Of a stretch of DNA of 64,000 bases, positions 26,601-38,152 are shown piece by piece. The position numbers and the translations under genes are program-made. Origin of the DNA: Suillus spraguei (Eukaryota > Basidiomycota > Agaricomycetes > Boletales > Suillaceae); the NCBI GenBank assembly GCA_016800925.1, contig JABCPU010000044.1, positions 1 to 64,000 on the forward strand, written 5' to 3'. The number at the start of each line of letters is the position of its first letter. The stretch's first letter is position 1. Below the pieces are notes generated by a model. That model was not told the DNA's origin and ran no database searches. It saw only the letters and a program-made list of their open reading frames with translations.

Positions 26601-26730
26601 CGCAAGGTTGTAAACCAAGCTCAGTTTAATATCAGATTTGCTAACTGCTCAATAGGTTGATCAAATCCAGTCTCTGTATGATCTTTTAAAATTTGAAGAT
26701 AAACCATCTTCTCGGCAACGAATATCTTGA
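23679..26730 (+). CDS. Cep57 microtubule-binding-domain protein, spindle pole body/centrosome-like
   Basis: Six exons (23,679-24,155; 24,206-25,007; 25,056-25,307; 25,358-26,432; 26,492-26,606; 26,656-26,730) total 2,796 nt, or 931 residues, with every phase closing. The N-terminus is disordered and Ser-rich. Two coiled-coil stretches follow (SLNALHAKLAHLETENS and LEDLKRLREDDAKML through EVLRNVVEEG). Next come an internally duplicated TRISEDLEE region and a CTRC pair (near 26,168). The C-terminal Cep57-type microtubule-binding domain reads QTVLVRVLRELEEEF, SELADEYKGMDSMV and DQIQSLYDLLKFEDKP. In fission yeast a coiled-coil protein of this kind (Ppc89) anchors the spindle pole body, so a pole scaffold role is plausible but inferred. 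The start is the first ATG after a T-rich leader. Confidence 0.85.
25715..26110 (+). repeat. Internal duplication within the Cep57-like gene
   Basis: Two copies of a ~60-residue segment begin LTRISEDLEE and continue S-E-R-S-S, a Ser/His-rich stretch, PGDMT, a short Glu/Asp/Gly patch and R-R-(Y/P)-T/A-T. The first starts near 25,727 and the second near 25,913. The DNA is clearly alike but no longer identical. Confidence 0.8.
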
Positions 26731-27229
26731 TAATCACGCTTTTATACCATAACTTCTGGGTTGCGTGTGTCGTCTGTTTTATTTTACACCGCAATTGTAG
26801 CTTTCCAATCAGATTACATTAATATTGGTGACGTGTGATTCATGATATTCAGGTAGCCTGCAGTAGTTGTCCCTTGCACGATGTCAGGTATCTGCGGGCA
26901 CTGGATACACGTTTAGATGAGGTGGACTGAAGCAGTGCCCCGAGTTGGACGGTGTAGTGGTTCTCCAAAATTGGCCAGCCAGCCATCGACTGGTCTTCTG
27001 GTGCACTCTGATAGAGTTGCACGGAATTGCGAGAAATCATAGAAAGATAAGTTACTAACTTACTAAGGCTCTGTACGGACAGCGAAATGTTTGAGAAAAT
27101 GAAAATAGGGGCCTCTTGAACCTGGACCACCACCATGGCCGGTTTTCCCACGTAAAAATTTACGGGCAAGGTTGAGTGATGACTGCTCAAATGTATCCCC
27201 TGGCACAAAATATAATGACTAGCAACCTG
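26731..27229. other. Gap between host island and transposon region
   Basis: About 500 bp downstream of the Cep57-like stop. A 119-codon minus-strand frame (26,849-27,208) shows no family I recognise and no intron signals linking it to anything, so I do not call it a gene. It probably holds the 3' UTR and the edge of the LINE 5' region. Confidence 0.4.
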
Positions 27230-27809
27230 TTAAACCACTATATCCATCCTAAAACCCACAACACACCGACACACACCATCTCTTGACAAAAGAGAACACA
27301 GAAAATTAAAATTATGACACGACCCATACAAACCTGACCCGAGACACTGAAATTATGATACGACACCCGCAAAACCCAACATGAGCCCCAACCGCAAGAG
27401 ATATGACAAAAAACCTCTTGACCAGAAAGAGGATAGAAACCGCACAACCCGCACCAACATGAGGGACCCTTGAGAAATCACAACAACACCCCACAGGATA
27501 AGTAAAACAACCTCAGTGGATATTACATGTACACCCGGTCTCACCCCAAGTCCCTGAGATGCATGGCACTAACCAACGCACCTAACATAACAGTCCCACC
27601 AGAAAAGATATATAAACCGAATGACCAGCACAAGAACTCCTTGCCCAATGGTAAGATGCGAGACAAAGAGATCACCTCCATTAAATCATCCTCCCAAGCC
27701 TTCCGCCCATACCCACCCTCCATTTGTCTCCCACCCTCCAGTCTCCCACCCTCCCCCCCATACTGGGCCAATCTTCTTCCCTCCTGACATCCTCCCAGCA
27801 GATGACAAC

Positions 27810-29125
27810 ATGGAGACATCCAATCAGGAACATCACCTCACCCCTAAGACGATCCCTACCACACTTGAGCCTGACACAAACTCCACCTCCCCCACTACCC
27901 CTCCAATCCCATCACCCTCAAGCAGAATTGTCCTACAGGGCAAGGAGTCGCCCTCATGCGATATCCTCCTCTCTAGAGAGACACCCAACCAATACTCCCT
28001 AGCCAACACGTCAAGTGACTTAGCACAATCAATTCATGCACTGAAAGATAGCACAATGGACACCACAATGGGGGCACCATGCACCACCACCATGCACCAC
28101 TATGCCCCAAATGATGAAGAAAAGACCATCCTAGCCCATATTGCCCTGGCAGAAAGGAACTGATCAATGATTCGGCATGATGGCCCCAACCATTGTGCTA
28201 CCCTCCCCCAATTCACACCCACTCCCATAGGAGGTTTCCCGCTCACCCACATGTCCCACTCCATGGAGCCTTTCAACCACCTTGACCAATGAGTCCTACT
28301 AGCATGGTTCCAAGTTGACCACCCAAAACTCATCATACAAGTATTTGACTACACAGGCAAAGATGTTGCTGAGAAAGCAGTCATCCTGGCAGAGCGCATA
28401 CATGCAAATGTAAATATCATAGTGAACTTCATTCACCAAGATGCACAGTCAGTCCATGTCTCCCGCCACAACCCCAAGGAGGACAGGATGGAAGGGATCT
28501 CCCCATTGGTTTCCTAGTACACAACATATTGGAAGAGATGAAGAACTTAATCCTATCAACACGCATATGGTCAGCATCAGACATAACCTTCGAAGCCCTC
28601 CCCTTCAACTGCAACCACCCTCCTGACCTACTATTCTGCCTGACGGGCTTCACAACCGCAGAAACCCAATTAGTACACAAGGCAGTTGCTGACATGTGGG
28701 CTGCTGATGAGAATAGAGCAGAGATATGTGATATAATCTCGATGAGTGAAATCAAAGACAAGGAACAAGTCTACACCGCTGCATGGAGCTTCATTGAATC
28801 TATTAGAGTCGAGCACCTTGATTTCAAGGTCACCAGGGGAGTATCAGTACCCCACTTCAATATCTTTGCAACCAGCCCCATCTGTGACCCGAAAGCTTGG
28901 ACACACCTACACTCCACCCTACACACCCTGAGCTATCCCACGGGCCTTGATGGCTGTGGCACTGCAGTAGCCATGACAGCCTGCCCAATCTGCCACTCGA
29001 TCGCTCACCTGCGGGGCCTATGCCCATTCCCAAATGTACCCATGTGGAATGGACCTAAAGTGGGCTCCAAAACCACTGTATCCACCGCAAGGAACATGAA
29101 ACTGAGAGGGAAACAGAATGCCTAG
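27810..29125 (+). pseudogene. LINE ORF1, gag-like RNA-binding protein
   Basis: Starts at METSNQEHHL (27,810) after a Pro/Ser-rich upstream frame. TGA codons at 28,161 and about 28,291 interrupt the first frame. A frameshift near 28,440-28,500 moves the reading to the frame that contains IGFLVHNILEEMKNLIL and runs to 29,125. The C-terminal part has a CPICHSIAHLRGLCPF knuckle (C-x2-C-x4-H-x4-C), the usual nucleic-acid-binding end of these ORF1 proteins. It ends beside a run of about 17 C residues (29,127 on). Confidence 0.75.
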
Positions 29126-29638
29126 CCCCCCCCCCCCCCCCCCATTAGTTTGAATTGACCACACCCAATAGAACCATGCCATACCTCCTGACTCCCCTGA
29201 GCTTGTACTCCCGCCTTGTTACACTTACATATATGCAAACAATTTTACCAAAGTGACCCACACTGCCTGCCTGACACGAATTTCGACACTCGTTGAATCA
29301 ACATGGGCCCATGACCCATAGACAAAGCAATCAACAAGCATGTCCTAACCTAGTTCATATGAGACAGGAACTAACACCGCACAAGTCAGTTGCCCAAACT
29401 TACTGACTGTGTATGCAGGACAGGAAAGCACTGACGTCTCAAAAAAGCATGGCACATGCCAGAACACAGAAGCCTATTTAGGCTAGGATGAGCCATGCCG
29501 AGAGGCTGAAGTCCTTGTTAGTATGTTTTGAATGGAGCATGGGCACCCTCAAATCAGAACACTCTGACATAGTCCACCCGAGAAGCCGGTGACGATACAC
29601 CCCTGGCCTGCCATCTAGTCGGATACAGGCAAAGTATA
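29126..29638 (+). other. LINE spacer between ORF1 and ORF2
   Basis: Begins with a poly-C tract (about 29,127-29,143) and continues as unstructured sequence. I see no gene. Conceptual ORF2 begins near 29,639. Confidence 0.5.
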
Positions 29639-31423
29639 ATGACTACTGACCTATACAATATAACCCCCCCTTCCCCCAGTTCTGCACATGGTCTTGGTAA
29701 CAGCCTCCCCAGGCATGGAGGGAGGCTCTCTTCCATCGCCAGAGATCCTCCTGAAGACAGGCCTGGGGAGTTTGGAGGCATAGTCCACACCCCACAGCCC
29801 TACCAGGCACAGGCACACCAAGCCACCCCAGAAAACAACAAAAAAAAACAAAGGGTGAACATTGTAATCGCCACACTCAACATCAATGGACGAACTGCAA
29901 ACACACCAAATGGAGCCATATAAAAATGGACTATGGTAAACCAAACAATGAGACAGAAAAAGATTGGCATACTATGCCTACAAGAGACTCACTTAATGGA
30001 AGAACATGAGATGCAAATAAGCACCCTATTCTCCAAAAGACTCCTGATCTTAAACTCCAAAGACCCATTAAGACCAGGGAACTCAGCAGGAATAGCTTTT
30101 GTAATAAACAAAGAACTCCTAAGTACTATGGATACCAAATGACAACCTTGATATCCGGAAGAGCTGTCTATAAAATGGCACAATAACGAACAGATTAACA
30201 TACTGAACATATATGCACCTAACAATGCAAATGAACACCCCAGTTTCTGGGAAAAAATAGAAACAGAACAAACAATATGAAACCATGAAACAATGATTTA
30301 GAAACCATGAAACAATCGATTTCATGGTCGGAGACTCCAACCTGATGGAAGACCCCATAGACTGCGCACCAGCCAGATTCGACAATGAGAGAGCGATGGA
30401 ATCCCTAAGAGACCTAAGATTAAGACTAAATGTACTAGACATTTGGAGATCAATACACCCCAAACAGCGAAACTTCACTTACAGCAGCAACCATAACTCC
30501 TTATCCCATCTGGACAGAATATATGCCTCCCCTTGACATGAAGAGAGCCTCCTCGACTGGGTGACATACACCAGCCCAATACCCTCAGACCACCAAATGG
30601 TTTCCATCCGTTTTGCTCCACCAAATGCCCCACATATCGGAAACTGCAGGTGGTCATGGCCACTCAGCCTAATGATGAATGAATCCCTGATGAATGAAAT
30701 CATTAGCATAGGTATAAAAACTGAAGGAGTAATAGAAAGAATCACACAACGAAGCAAAGAGTACAACCCACAATAATTATGGGAATTGTTCAAATCAAAC
30801 ATAACCCAAAAGGCGAAGGAAACAACAAAAATACACTTAGCAAGAATAAATCAAAGAATAAAACAACTAATGAAAGATATGCACCGCCTATCGAACACAA
30901 ATGACATAGACACATCTGAAAACACTAGAATAAACAGAATAATCCTAGAAAAAGAAATAGACCACCTACTGAAAAAATGACACAAAAACGCTAATCTGAA
31001 AGCCCAAGCCACATGGAGCATAAAAGGAGAGACCATCTGCAAATACTGGTCCAAAGTCAACAGTCAAAAATCCCCCAGAGATATAATACATAGACTCCGT
31101 GAACCGAATACAAACAGGTATGCAACAAAATCAGAGGAAATGGCAGAACTCGCTAGAAACTACCACGATCAGATACAGAACATGAACTCCAAGAAAAACA
31201 GATACCTTGACCGACAACAAGCCATAAACAGCGCCATGAGAGAAATCCCAGAATCCCAGAAACTCAATGCCCCCGAGAACCAAGAGAACCAAATGAACAA
31301 CATCCTATCCGAAGACCAAGTACTGGGAGCACTAAGATCATCGAAACAAGGAAGTGCTGCTGGAATAGACAGTATCCCATATGAAATATGGAAGACCTTA
31401 CACGAAAGACACAAAACAGTATC
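29639..31423 (+). pseudogene. LINE ORF2, endonuclease and start of reverse transcriptase
   Basis: Endonuclease motifs are IATLNINGR (near 29,867), GILCLQETHL, ILNIYAPNN, DSN near 30,330 and the SHLDRIYAS segment near 30,509. The N-terminal thumb/finger region of the RT follows, including SAAGIDSIPYEIWK (near 31,349). In-frame interruptions include TAA at 29,921, a frameshifted patch near 30,140-30,180, a short duplication of AAACCATGAAACAAT with stops near 30,275-30,310, TGA at about 30,535, TAA at about 30,775 and TGA at about 30,979. It is broken at 31,424 by a solo LTR. Confidence 0.85.
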
Positions 31424-32192
31424 TGTCATATACCATACTTCTAATCTCAGATCTGACCATATCCGACCAGATCCGATCGTTTCCATATCCGTCCGGTCCA
31501 CAGATCCTGTCCGGACCACCCATCCGAATGTACTCACTTCTCGCACCTTAACTCCCTTGTGTATATCTGTGTCTATCTCCTTTCGTCATTTCTCCTGCAT
31601 CCGGTACTCCGGCTGTTTATATTTCCGTCCTGTGTTACTGATCCGTTTCCTGTGTTCATTTCTGATTCATGCTTACTGATCCACTGTGCATTAACTAATA
31701 GACTTCCGTTACACTTCGTACATAGCCCTCGGTCCCGGACTTGCTGATTATCCGTCTTAGATACTGACAGTATATAAACCACTTGTAGATCTCCGTAGAA
31801 CCTTAGTTCAAATATCATCTTAGATTCTACTCATTCTGTTTCCTCCGGACTTAAGCCACTTTCCGCTTTAAGTCACCTTCCGAGACTTAGGATTGATTCC
31901 TATAGTCTATATCCCCGACTCTATCTTTGGATAGTCTACCTCCGTTAGTTTCTAGTTAGGAACTCGTTCCGAAACTAGCCTTAATCTCTGTCCTCTCCTT
32001 ACATTCCGAATAACCTTCGGACGTATCATATCCGATACCTTCGGACACCCGGATCCGTCACGCAACTCCTTCCGGGTCTTCGGACGAATAACTCCTCCCT
32101 GAAATAAGGGGCATTACTCGAGAAAGGGGCACAGTGCACGAACTGAGGCCAAAGCCCTTCGGATCTCTCTACCCTTGAGTACAGTCTTAACA
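31424..32192 (-). repeat. Solo LTR of the chromovirus family, TSD GTATC
   Basis: 769 bp, reading TGTCATATACC at its left end and CTTAACA at its right, the reverse of the left LTR at 32,405. It is flanked by GTATC at 31,419-31,423 and 32,193-32,197. It is a single LTR with no internal region, so it arose by LTR-LTR recombination after insertion into the LINE reverse transcriptase. Confidence 0.95.
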
Positions 32193-32404
32193 GTATCACA
32201 GAATAACAAACCAAGTTTTGACGACATGAAAATGATGACCAAAGTAATGAATGGCATCCAGATACATGGGGTAACCCAAGACTCCAATTTTACACTGTGA
32301 TGGATGTGCCCCCTCTTCAAGAAGAAACATCGAACGAAAATTGAAAATTACTGTCCCATTATTCTACTAAACACTGACTATAAACTGTTAATGAAATCCC
32401 TGGC
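32193..32404 (+). pseudogene. LINE ORF2 fragment between two LTR insertions
   Basis: Continues the reverse transcriptase: KPSFDDMKMMTKV, a TGA at about 32,298 just before WMCPLFKKK, then ENYCPIILLNTDYKLLMKSL, matching the RT finger region of Tad-like LINEs. It joins upstream across GTATC and downstream across CTGGC without loss of frame. Confidence 0.85.
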
Positions 32405-33169
32405 TGTTAAGACCGTACTCAAGGTAGAGAGATTCGAAGGGCTTTGGCCTCAGTTCGTGCACTGTGCCCCTTTCTCGAGTAATGCCCCTTATTTCAGGGA
32501 GAAGTTATTCGTCCGAAGATCCGGAAGGAGTTGCGTGATGGATCCGGACTTCGAAGGTATCGGATATGATACGTCCGATGGTTATCCGGAACGTAAGAAT
32601 GGAAGAAGATTAAGACTAGCTTCGGAACGAGTTCCTAACTAGAAACTAACGGAGATAGACTATCGAAGATAGAGTCAGAGATATAGACTATAGGAATCAA
32701 TCCTAAGTCTTGGAAGGTGACTTAGAGCAGAAAGTGGCTTAAGTCCAGAGGAAGCAGAATGAGCAGAATCTAAGATGATATTCAAACTAAGGTTCTATGG
32801 AGATTTACAAGTGGTTTATATACTGTAAGTATCTGAGATGGATAATCAACAGGTCCAGGACCGAGGGCTATGTATGAAGTGTAACGGAAGTCTATTAGTT
32901 AATGCACAGCGGATCAGTAAGCACAAATCGGAAATGAACACAGGTAACGGATCAGTGACGTAGGAGGGAAATATACATAGCCGGAATACCGGAAACAGGA
33001 GGAATGACGAAAGGAGATAGACGCGGATATACACAAGGGAGTTAAGGTGCGAGAAGTGAGCACATTCGGATGGGTGGTCTGGACAGGATCTGTGGACCGG
33101 ACGGATATGGAATCGATCGGATCTGATTGGATATGGTCGGATCTGAGATTAGAAGTATGGTATATGACA
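32405..33169 (-). repeat. Chromovirus 3' LTR (765 bp)
   Basis: Left-hand LTR, from TGTTAAGACCGTACTC to GGTATATGACA on the plus strand. Compared with the right LTR it retains a 35-bp segment near 32,910-32,950 lying between two GGATCAGT direct repeats. Next to it, the sequence read on the minus strand is CCTAAGGGGGGATAC, a good polypurine tract at about 33,170-33,184. Confidence 0.95.
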
Positions 33170-33364
33170 GTATCCCCCCCTTAGGGCCGAACCCCTGAGG
33201 CACAAGAAGCATCGATCCGGATCGGACAAGATTAATGCGGGACGATGGGGAAGTTTGATGGTTGTAGTGCTGAGTCTGTAATCCGACAGATATACGGACA
33301 TCAGACGTCCGAAATGATTCCTACCCCCACTTCATACTCCTGCTAACAAAACTTGCTTTACAAC

Positions 33365-34354
33365 ATGTCTGGAAAGAAATCCGATGCCCCTAAGTCTGCT
33401 GCTGACATTGTGGCGGATCTGGAACAGCAACTGGCTGCTGCTAAGGCTGCAGCAGAAGCCGAGGTGGAGCGGAAGCAGAAAGAGGCAGAGGAGCAGAAAA
33501 GATAGGAGGAGTTGAAATAGATTGAGCTGGCGGAGATCCGGAGGGAAATGGAGGAAAAGAGACGGAGGGCTCTGATTGAGGCTCGGGTGAGTGATGTGGA
33601 CTCTTCTAGGTCCGGATCCTAATGGATTGGCAAGGCCAAGGCTGCTCCTGCATCTGGAGCAAAGGATGGGTACTGCTCCCGTTGCATCACTAAGGACCGG
33701 ATGTGTCAGTGGGGTGATGCTGAGAAGAATGCCTTGGTGAGTCGTCCGAAACCCTTCGGATCCGCTGATTTAGACGTTTCATAGATTAAGTCCTGTGATG
33801 TCTGCCGGAAGGACAAGGCCACTTGTCCTGGAAGGCCCGGATTTGTTAAGGGACCCAAGGGCCGGAAGAGGCAGCGTCCTGCTGGTACTCCGTCTCCGAA
33901 GGGCAAAGGCAAGCGCTGTCAGAGGAGTCCTACTCCGGATGTGGCAGACGCGGATGTCTTCTCTAATCCGGTCACTATCGAAGGTACGGATGAGGATGTT
34001 GTGGAGTATGATGATCAGGCTTGGGTGGCCGCTGCTAATGGCATCATTGCTGAGCTGGCGCGGACCAATGGACTTCTCCAAGATGGTATTGCGGCGGCGG
34101 AAGGGAGCCGGATTGCCATGGAGCGGATGAGCTCTACCATGGAGGCCTTCCTCCAACAACAGAGGGAATTCCAGGCCCTGCTCATCGAGGAAATCCGGAC
34201 CGGATTTAGGCTTTCCATTTCTGCCGGATCCGACAAGGATGGCGCTGGTGAGGAGATTGGGGAAGAGGTGGCGGATGAGAATGGAGGAGAGATGGCGGAT
34301 GGGACTGGGGAGGAGACTGGGGGTGCCGGAGGTGAAATGGAGACTGGCGCTTAG
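33365..34354 (+). pseudogene. Chromovirus antisense ORF with paired C-x2-C-x6-C knuckles
   Basis: Plus-strand frame opposite to gag-pol, from ATG 33,365 (MSGKKSDAPKSAADIV) to the stop at 34,354, about 329 codons. The N-terminus is a charged, probably coiled-coil stretch (EQQLAAAKAAAEAEVERK). Two knuckles, CSRCITKDRMC near 33,672 and CDVCRKDKATC near 33,794, follow, then a basic patch (KGPKGRKRQRP), a conserved ELARTNGLLQDGI/FLQQQREFQALL segment and an acidic Gly-rich tail. In-frame stops at 33,503 (TAG), 33,518 (TAG), 33,620 (TAA) and 33,782 (TAG) all fit CAG/CAA to TAG/TAA. The conserved segment recurs, still open, at 63,601-63,999 in the other copy. The stop lies 57 bp from the pol stop, tail to tail. 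Function unknown; nucleic-acid binding is a guess from the knuckles. Confidence 0.8.
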
Positions 34355-34411
34355 TCCAGATCCGGATTTCCGCTACTGCCCTCAATGTACTTATATTTCG
34401 TTGTGTACTTT

Positions 34412-37400
34412 TCAAGCAATGGGACCAGGCTTGTCTGGATATGCTGAGTGAAAATCTGCTACAAGATCCGATGCGTTTCCGAGTTCTGTGGCCAGTAACC
34501 AGGAAGTTTCTTTGTCCGTTCCTTCGTATCCGGACCAACGGACGAGGTATAGAAGTTGGCAATGGTGCCTACGACGGTCCAGTTTAGAGTCCAGGATTTC
34601 GGATATCTCGTACTCTGGTTCTCCGTCGACTTCGACTGGTGGCGGAGGAGGTTGGATGCGATTGGGAATGGTGTTCGGAACTGCTGGCTCTAACTGCGAG
34701 ACATGGAAAACAGGATGTACGGAACGCATAGAATCCGGAAGTCGGATGGCGAAAGAATGAGTACCCGGGCGGGATATAATTTCGAATGGTCCCAAATTCT
34801 TTTCCGAAAGTTTCTTCGATGGACGAGTGGAGCGGAAGTACTTGGCTTTGACGAAGACTTGTTCTCCAATCCGGAAGTCTGGAGCAGGCTGTCTTTTAGC
34901 GTCCGCGGGTCCTTGATAGCATTTCTGAGCTTCGGACATCTCATCTTGGAGGAACTGGTGAAGTTTGTTAAGGTCTAGGGCATATTCCTGGGCACGGATG
35001 GAGGATAGGTCGTGTTCCGGTTGGATGGAAATGTTCGGATGATAACCTTTATTGGTGAAGAAAGGTGAAACTCTGGTAGTGGCACTCGAGCATTATTGTA
35101 TGCAAACTCTGCGAGGGGCAGTAGCTCGGACCAGTTGTCCTGCTGATAGTTGCAGTAGATCTGGAGGTACTGTTCCAGCGTTTGGTTGGCACGTTCTGTT
35201 TGTCCGTCCCCTTCCGGATGATATCCGGATGTGAAGTGTAGGACCATGTCCAATGCCTTTCCTAAGGAACGGAAGAAGTGGGATACAAACTCTGTTCCTC
35301 GATCCGAGGTTACATGGGATGGGACTCCATGCTTAGAGAAGACATGGAGGAGAAATAGGTGGGCAAGATCAGGAGAAGTAATGGTGTCGTGGGTCGGGAC
35401 GAATATGGCTTGCTTGGATAGGCGATCTATGATGACGAGGATGGCTGTAAAGCCGGATGAGTCCGGAAGTTGTTCAATGAAATCCATAGAGATGGAATTC
35501 CATGGTTTTTCTGGGATGGGGAGTTGCTTGAGTAGTCTGTAGGGCTTATGTCTCGGAACTTTGGCTCGGGCGCAGGATGTGCAGGATCTGACATACTCTT
35601 TGACAAAGGCTTGTACTCCGGGCCAGGTATAGTTGCGTCGGATGAGCTCGAGAGTATGATTCTGTCCAAAATGTCCGGATAGGGGGTGGTCATGGCAATT
35701 CCGGAGGATGCGAAGTCGTAGATCATTGGTATCTGGAACGTAGACACGGTTGTCACAACAAAGGAACCCACCATTGTCTATTGTCCATCTCGGATCTGAA
35801 GGAACCAGAAAATGTGTTTGTGCAATGGGGTCATTAGGGAGTGCTATCAGAATGTCTTTCCGGAGGTGTTCGGTGTCCATAAGAACAGCTGCTCTAAGGA
35901 CCAGAGTTGCTAAAATGGAAGCTCGTAGGGACGAAGCTAATTGTTCCGAAGTGAATATTGGACAGAGGTTGTGAGGGTTAATCTGAGCATAGTCCTTATC
36001 CCCCTCTTTAGGGTAGACGTCCCATCGTCTAGTGAGGGAATCTGGCTTGACTCTGAGTTTTCCAGGATGGTAACGGATAACAAGGTTGAACTGATGGAGG
36101 AACTCGGACCAGCGGGCCTGACAATGGGATAGCAGTTTGGTGGTAGAGAAGTACTCAAGGTTCTTGTGGTCCATGACCACATCTATAGGCTCGGACGAGC
36201 CTTCTAGGTAATGGCGCCAGGTTCGGAACGCAGCATAGATGGCTAGTAGTTCCTTATAATGGACATCATAGTTGAGTTCTGCACCGGACGAAGTTCCGAG
36301 TCTGGGCACACAATGGATAGTATTCCAGCGATAGCATAATCCGAGGCATCAGTTTCCACAACTATAGGAACATTCAGAATCCAATGCGTTAGCACCGGAG
36401 CGGAAGTAAAGGCTTTCTTGAGTGTGTCAAATGATTTCCAGCAGTCCTCGGAAAAGTCCCAAGTGATGCCCTTGCGAGTGAGTCGAGTAAGGGGAACCAC
36501 AATATCCAAGTAGTTAAAGATGAAACAACGATAGAAATTAGCGAATCCGAGGAAGGATTGGATGTCCTTGACTTTCGAGGTTCTGACCAGTCTATGATAG
36601 ACTGGATTTTCTCGGACGACATTGTCAAGCCATCCGGAGATAGGAGGTAACCAAGATATTCGACAGAGGATGAATGGAATTCACATTTCTCGGGTTTGGC
36701 ATATAGTCGGTGTTTACGGAGACGTCGTAAAACTTCTCAGACATGTTCCTTATGACTTGCAAGGTCTTGGGAATAGATAAGGATGTCATCCAGATATACA
36801 ACAACACATACGTCCAGCATATCGGCAAACATGCTATTGACAAAGCGCTGGAAAGCTGCCGGAGCATTCGTGAGGCCTTCTGGCATCACCAACCATTCAT
36901 AGGAGCCATAGCACATACAGAAGGAAGTCTTCCATTCGTCTCCTTCTGTTATCCGGACGAGGTGATATGCGGATCGGAGATCAATTTTGGTATAAACTTT
37001 AGCACAGCTTGGGGAGTCTAGGAGGTCGGCAATGAGGGGTAACGGATATTGGTCTTTCTTGGTGATGTGGTTGAGACCGCGGAAATCCACACAAAGGTGG
37101 AGGGATCCATCCTTCTTTTTGACAAATAGGACGGGGGCTCCATGGGGAGAGGATGAGGAACGGAGGAGTCGGATGAGATGTTTTCATCAAGGAACTTCCA
37201 GAGGGCCTCAAGCTCTACCGGAGAAAGAGAATATATGGTTCCGAGAGGCGGACTAGCCCCTTCTTCCAACTCAATCTTGAGATTGTAGGGTCGATGAGGG
37301 GGAAGTTGTCCGGCTTTGCCTTTGTCGAAGACATCCGTGAATTCGTGGTACTCGGAAGGGATTCTGGAGAGGTCTGGAGGATCGGATGATACGGATGCGG

Positions 37401-37818
37401 ATCGAAGATTTACTTCGGAGGGATGGAGGTAGATGCTGAACTGAGTAGATCCTTCTAACTTGCAGGCATGGCAAAAGGCCACTGCGTTTATCAACGATAT
37501 GTTAGGGACTGAAGTACCAGCGGAGGGTTCAGATTCAGTCAGAGGCGGAGTCTCTGCCACAGATGGGGTGCTCTGAGGCAATGGAGATATTGGAGGGGAG
37601 GAATCTTCCTTGGATGGAATACCCGAAGATAATGGAGGTGTCGGATTGAATTTTCCTGCCACAGACAGTGTCTCTGGAGGCAGCGATGATGCGGATGGGG
37701 TTAATGGCATTCCCTGTACAGTAGTTCGGAACTCGATGCTGCCCAATACCCAGTCAATCAACGGATTGTGTTGGGTGAGCCAGCTATATCTGAGAACGAT
37801 ATAACATGAGGAATCCAA
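34412..37818 (-). pseudogene. Chromovirus pol: RT, RNase H, integrase, chromodomain
   Basis: Reading on the minus strand: reverse transcriptase with [31 protein letters not shown] and the catalytic YLDD box near 36,790; RNase H with VVETDASDYAIAGIL; integrase with the HFGQNHTLELIRRNY and CTSCARAK zinc-binding end, SMDFIEQLPDSSG, TSDRGTEFVSHFF and a DDE-type YHPEGDGQTERAN; then a chromodomain ending the protein (EYEISEILDSKL, YLVRWSGYEGTDKETSW). The chromodomain places it with chromoviruses, which target heterochromatin. Frameshifts near 37,090-37,020, 36,740-36,400, 36,240 and 35,085 break the reading frame. Confidence 0.9.
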
Positions 37819-38070
37819 AGGGGTGACGTAGAACTGTCGGAAGTGATTACACCGGAGGAGAATCGGATGGATAAATTTATGGCTTCGACAATATTGTTAT
37901 TGCATGTACCATCAAATAAACGGAGCAGAAGCGGAGGAATCTGATAGGTAGGAATTTTATGTTTTCGGATGAAATCAGTGTCTATGAAGCAGTGGGAGGA
38001 ACCACAGTCTATGAGGGCCGGAAAGTCAGATATATTGGAGAAAGATGGAAGAAGACATATGGACACAGAG
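37758..38070 (-). pseudogene. Chromovirus aspartic protease region
   Basis: Contains ALIDCGSSHCFIDTDF, the retroviral-type protease active site (normally ALIDSGS or ALIDCGA), followed by a LRLFDGT stretch. It sits between the gag zinc knuckle and RT, as expected. The 37,758-38,066 frame is separate from the flanking frames, so at least one frameshift separates it from the remainder of pol. Confidence 0.8.
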
Positions 38071-38152
38071 AGTTCGGATCAGGAAGAGTTACAGCGTTGA
38101 GTCGTAGTTCCGTTGCACAGGTTGGGCCAATGCGACCCTCATCCCTATGGAG

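Noticed and set aside
26849..27208. 119-codon minus-strand ORF
   Set aside because: No recognisable domain, intergenic position, and composition like non-coding sequence.
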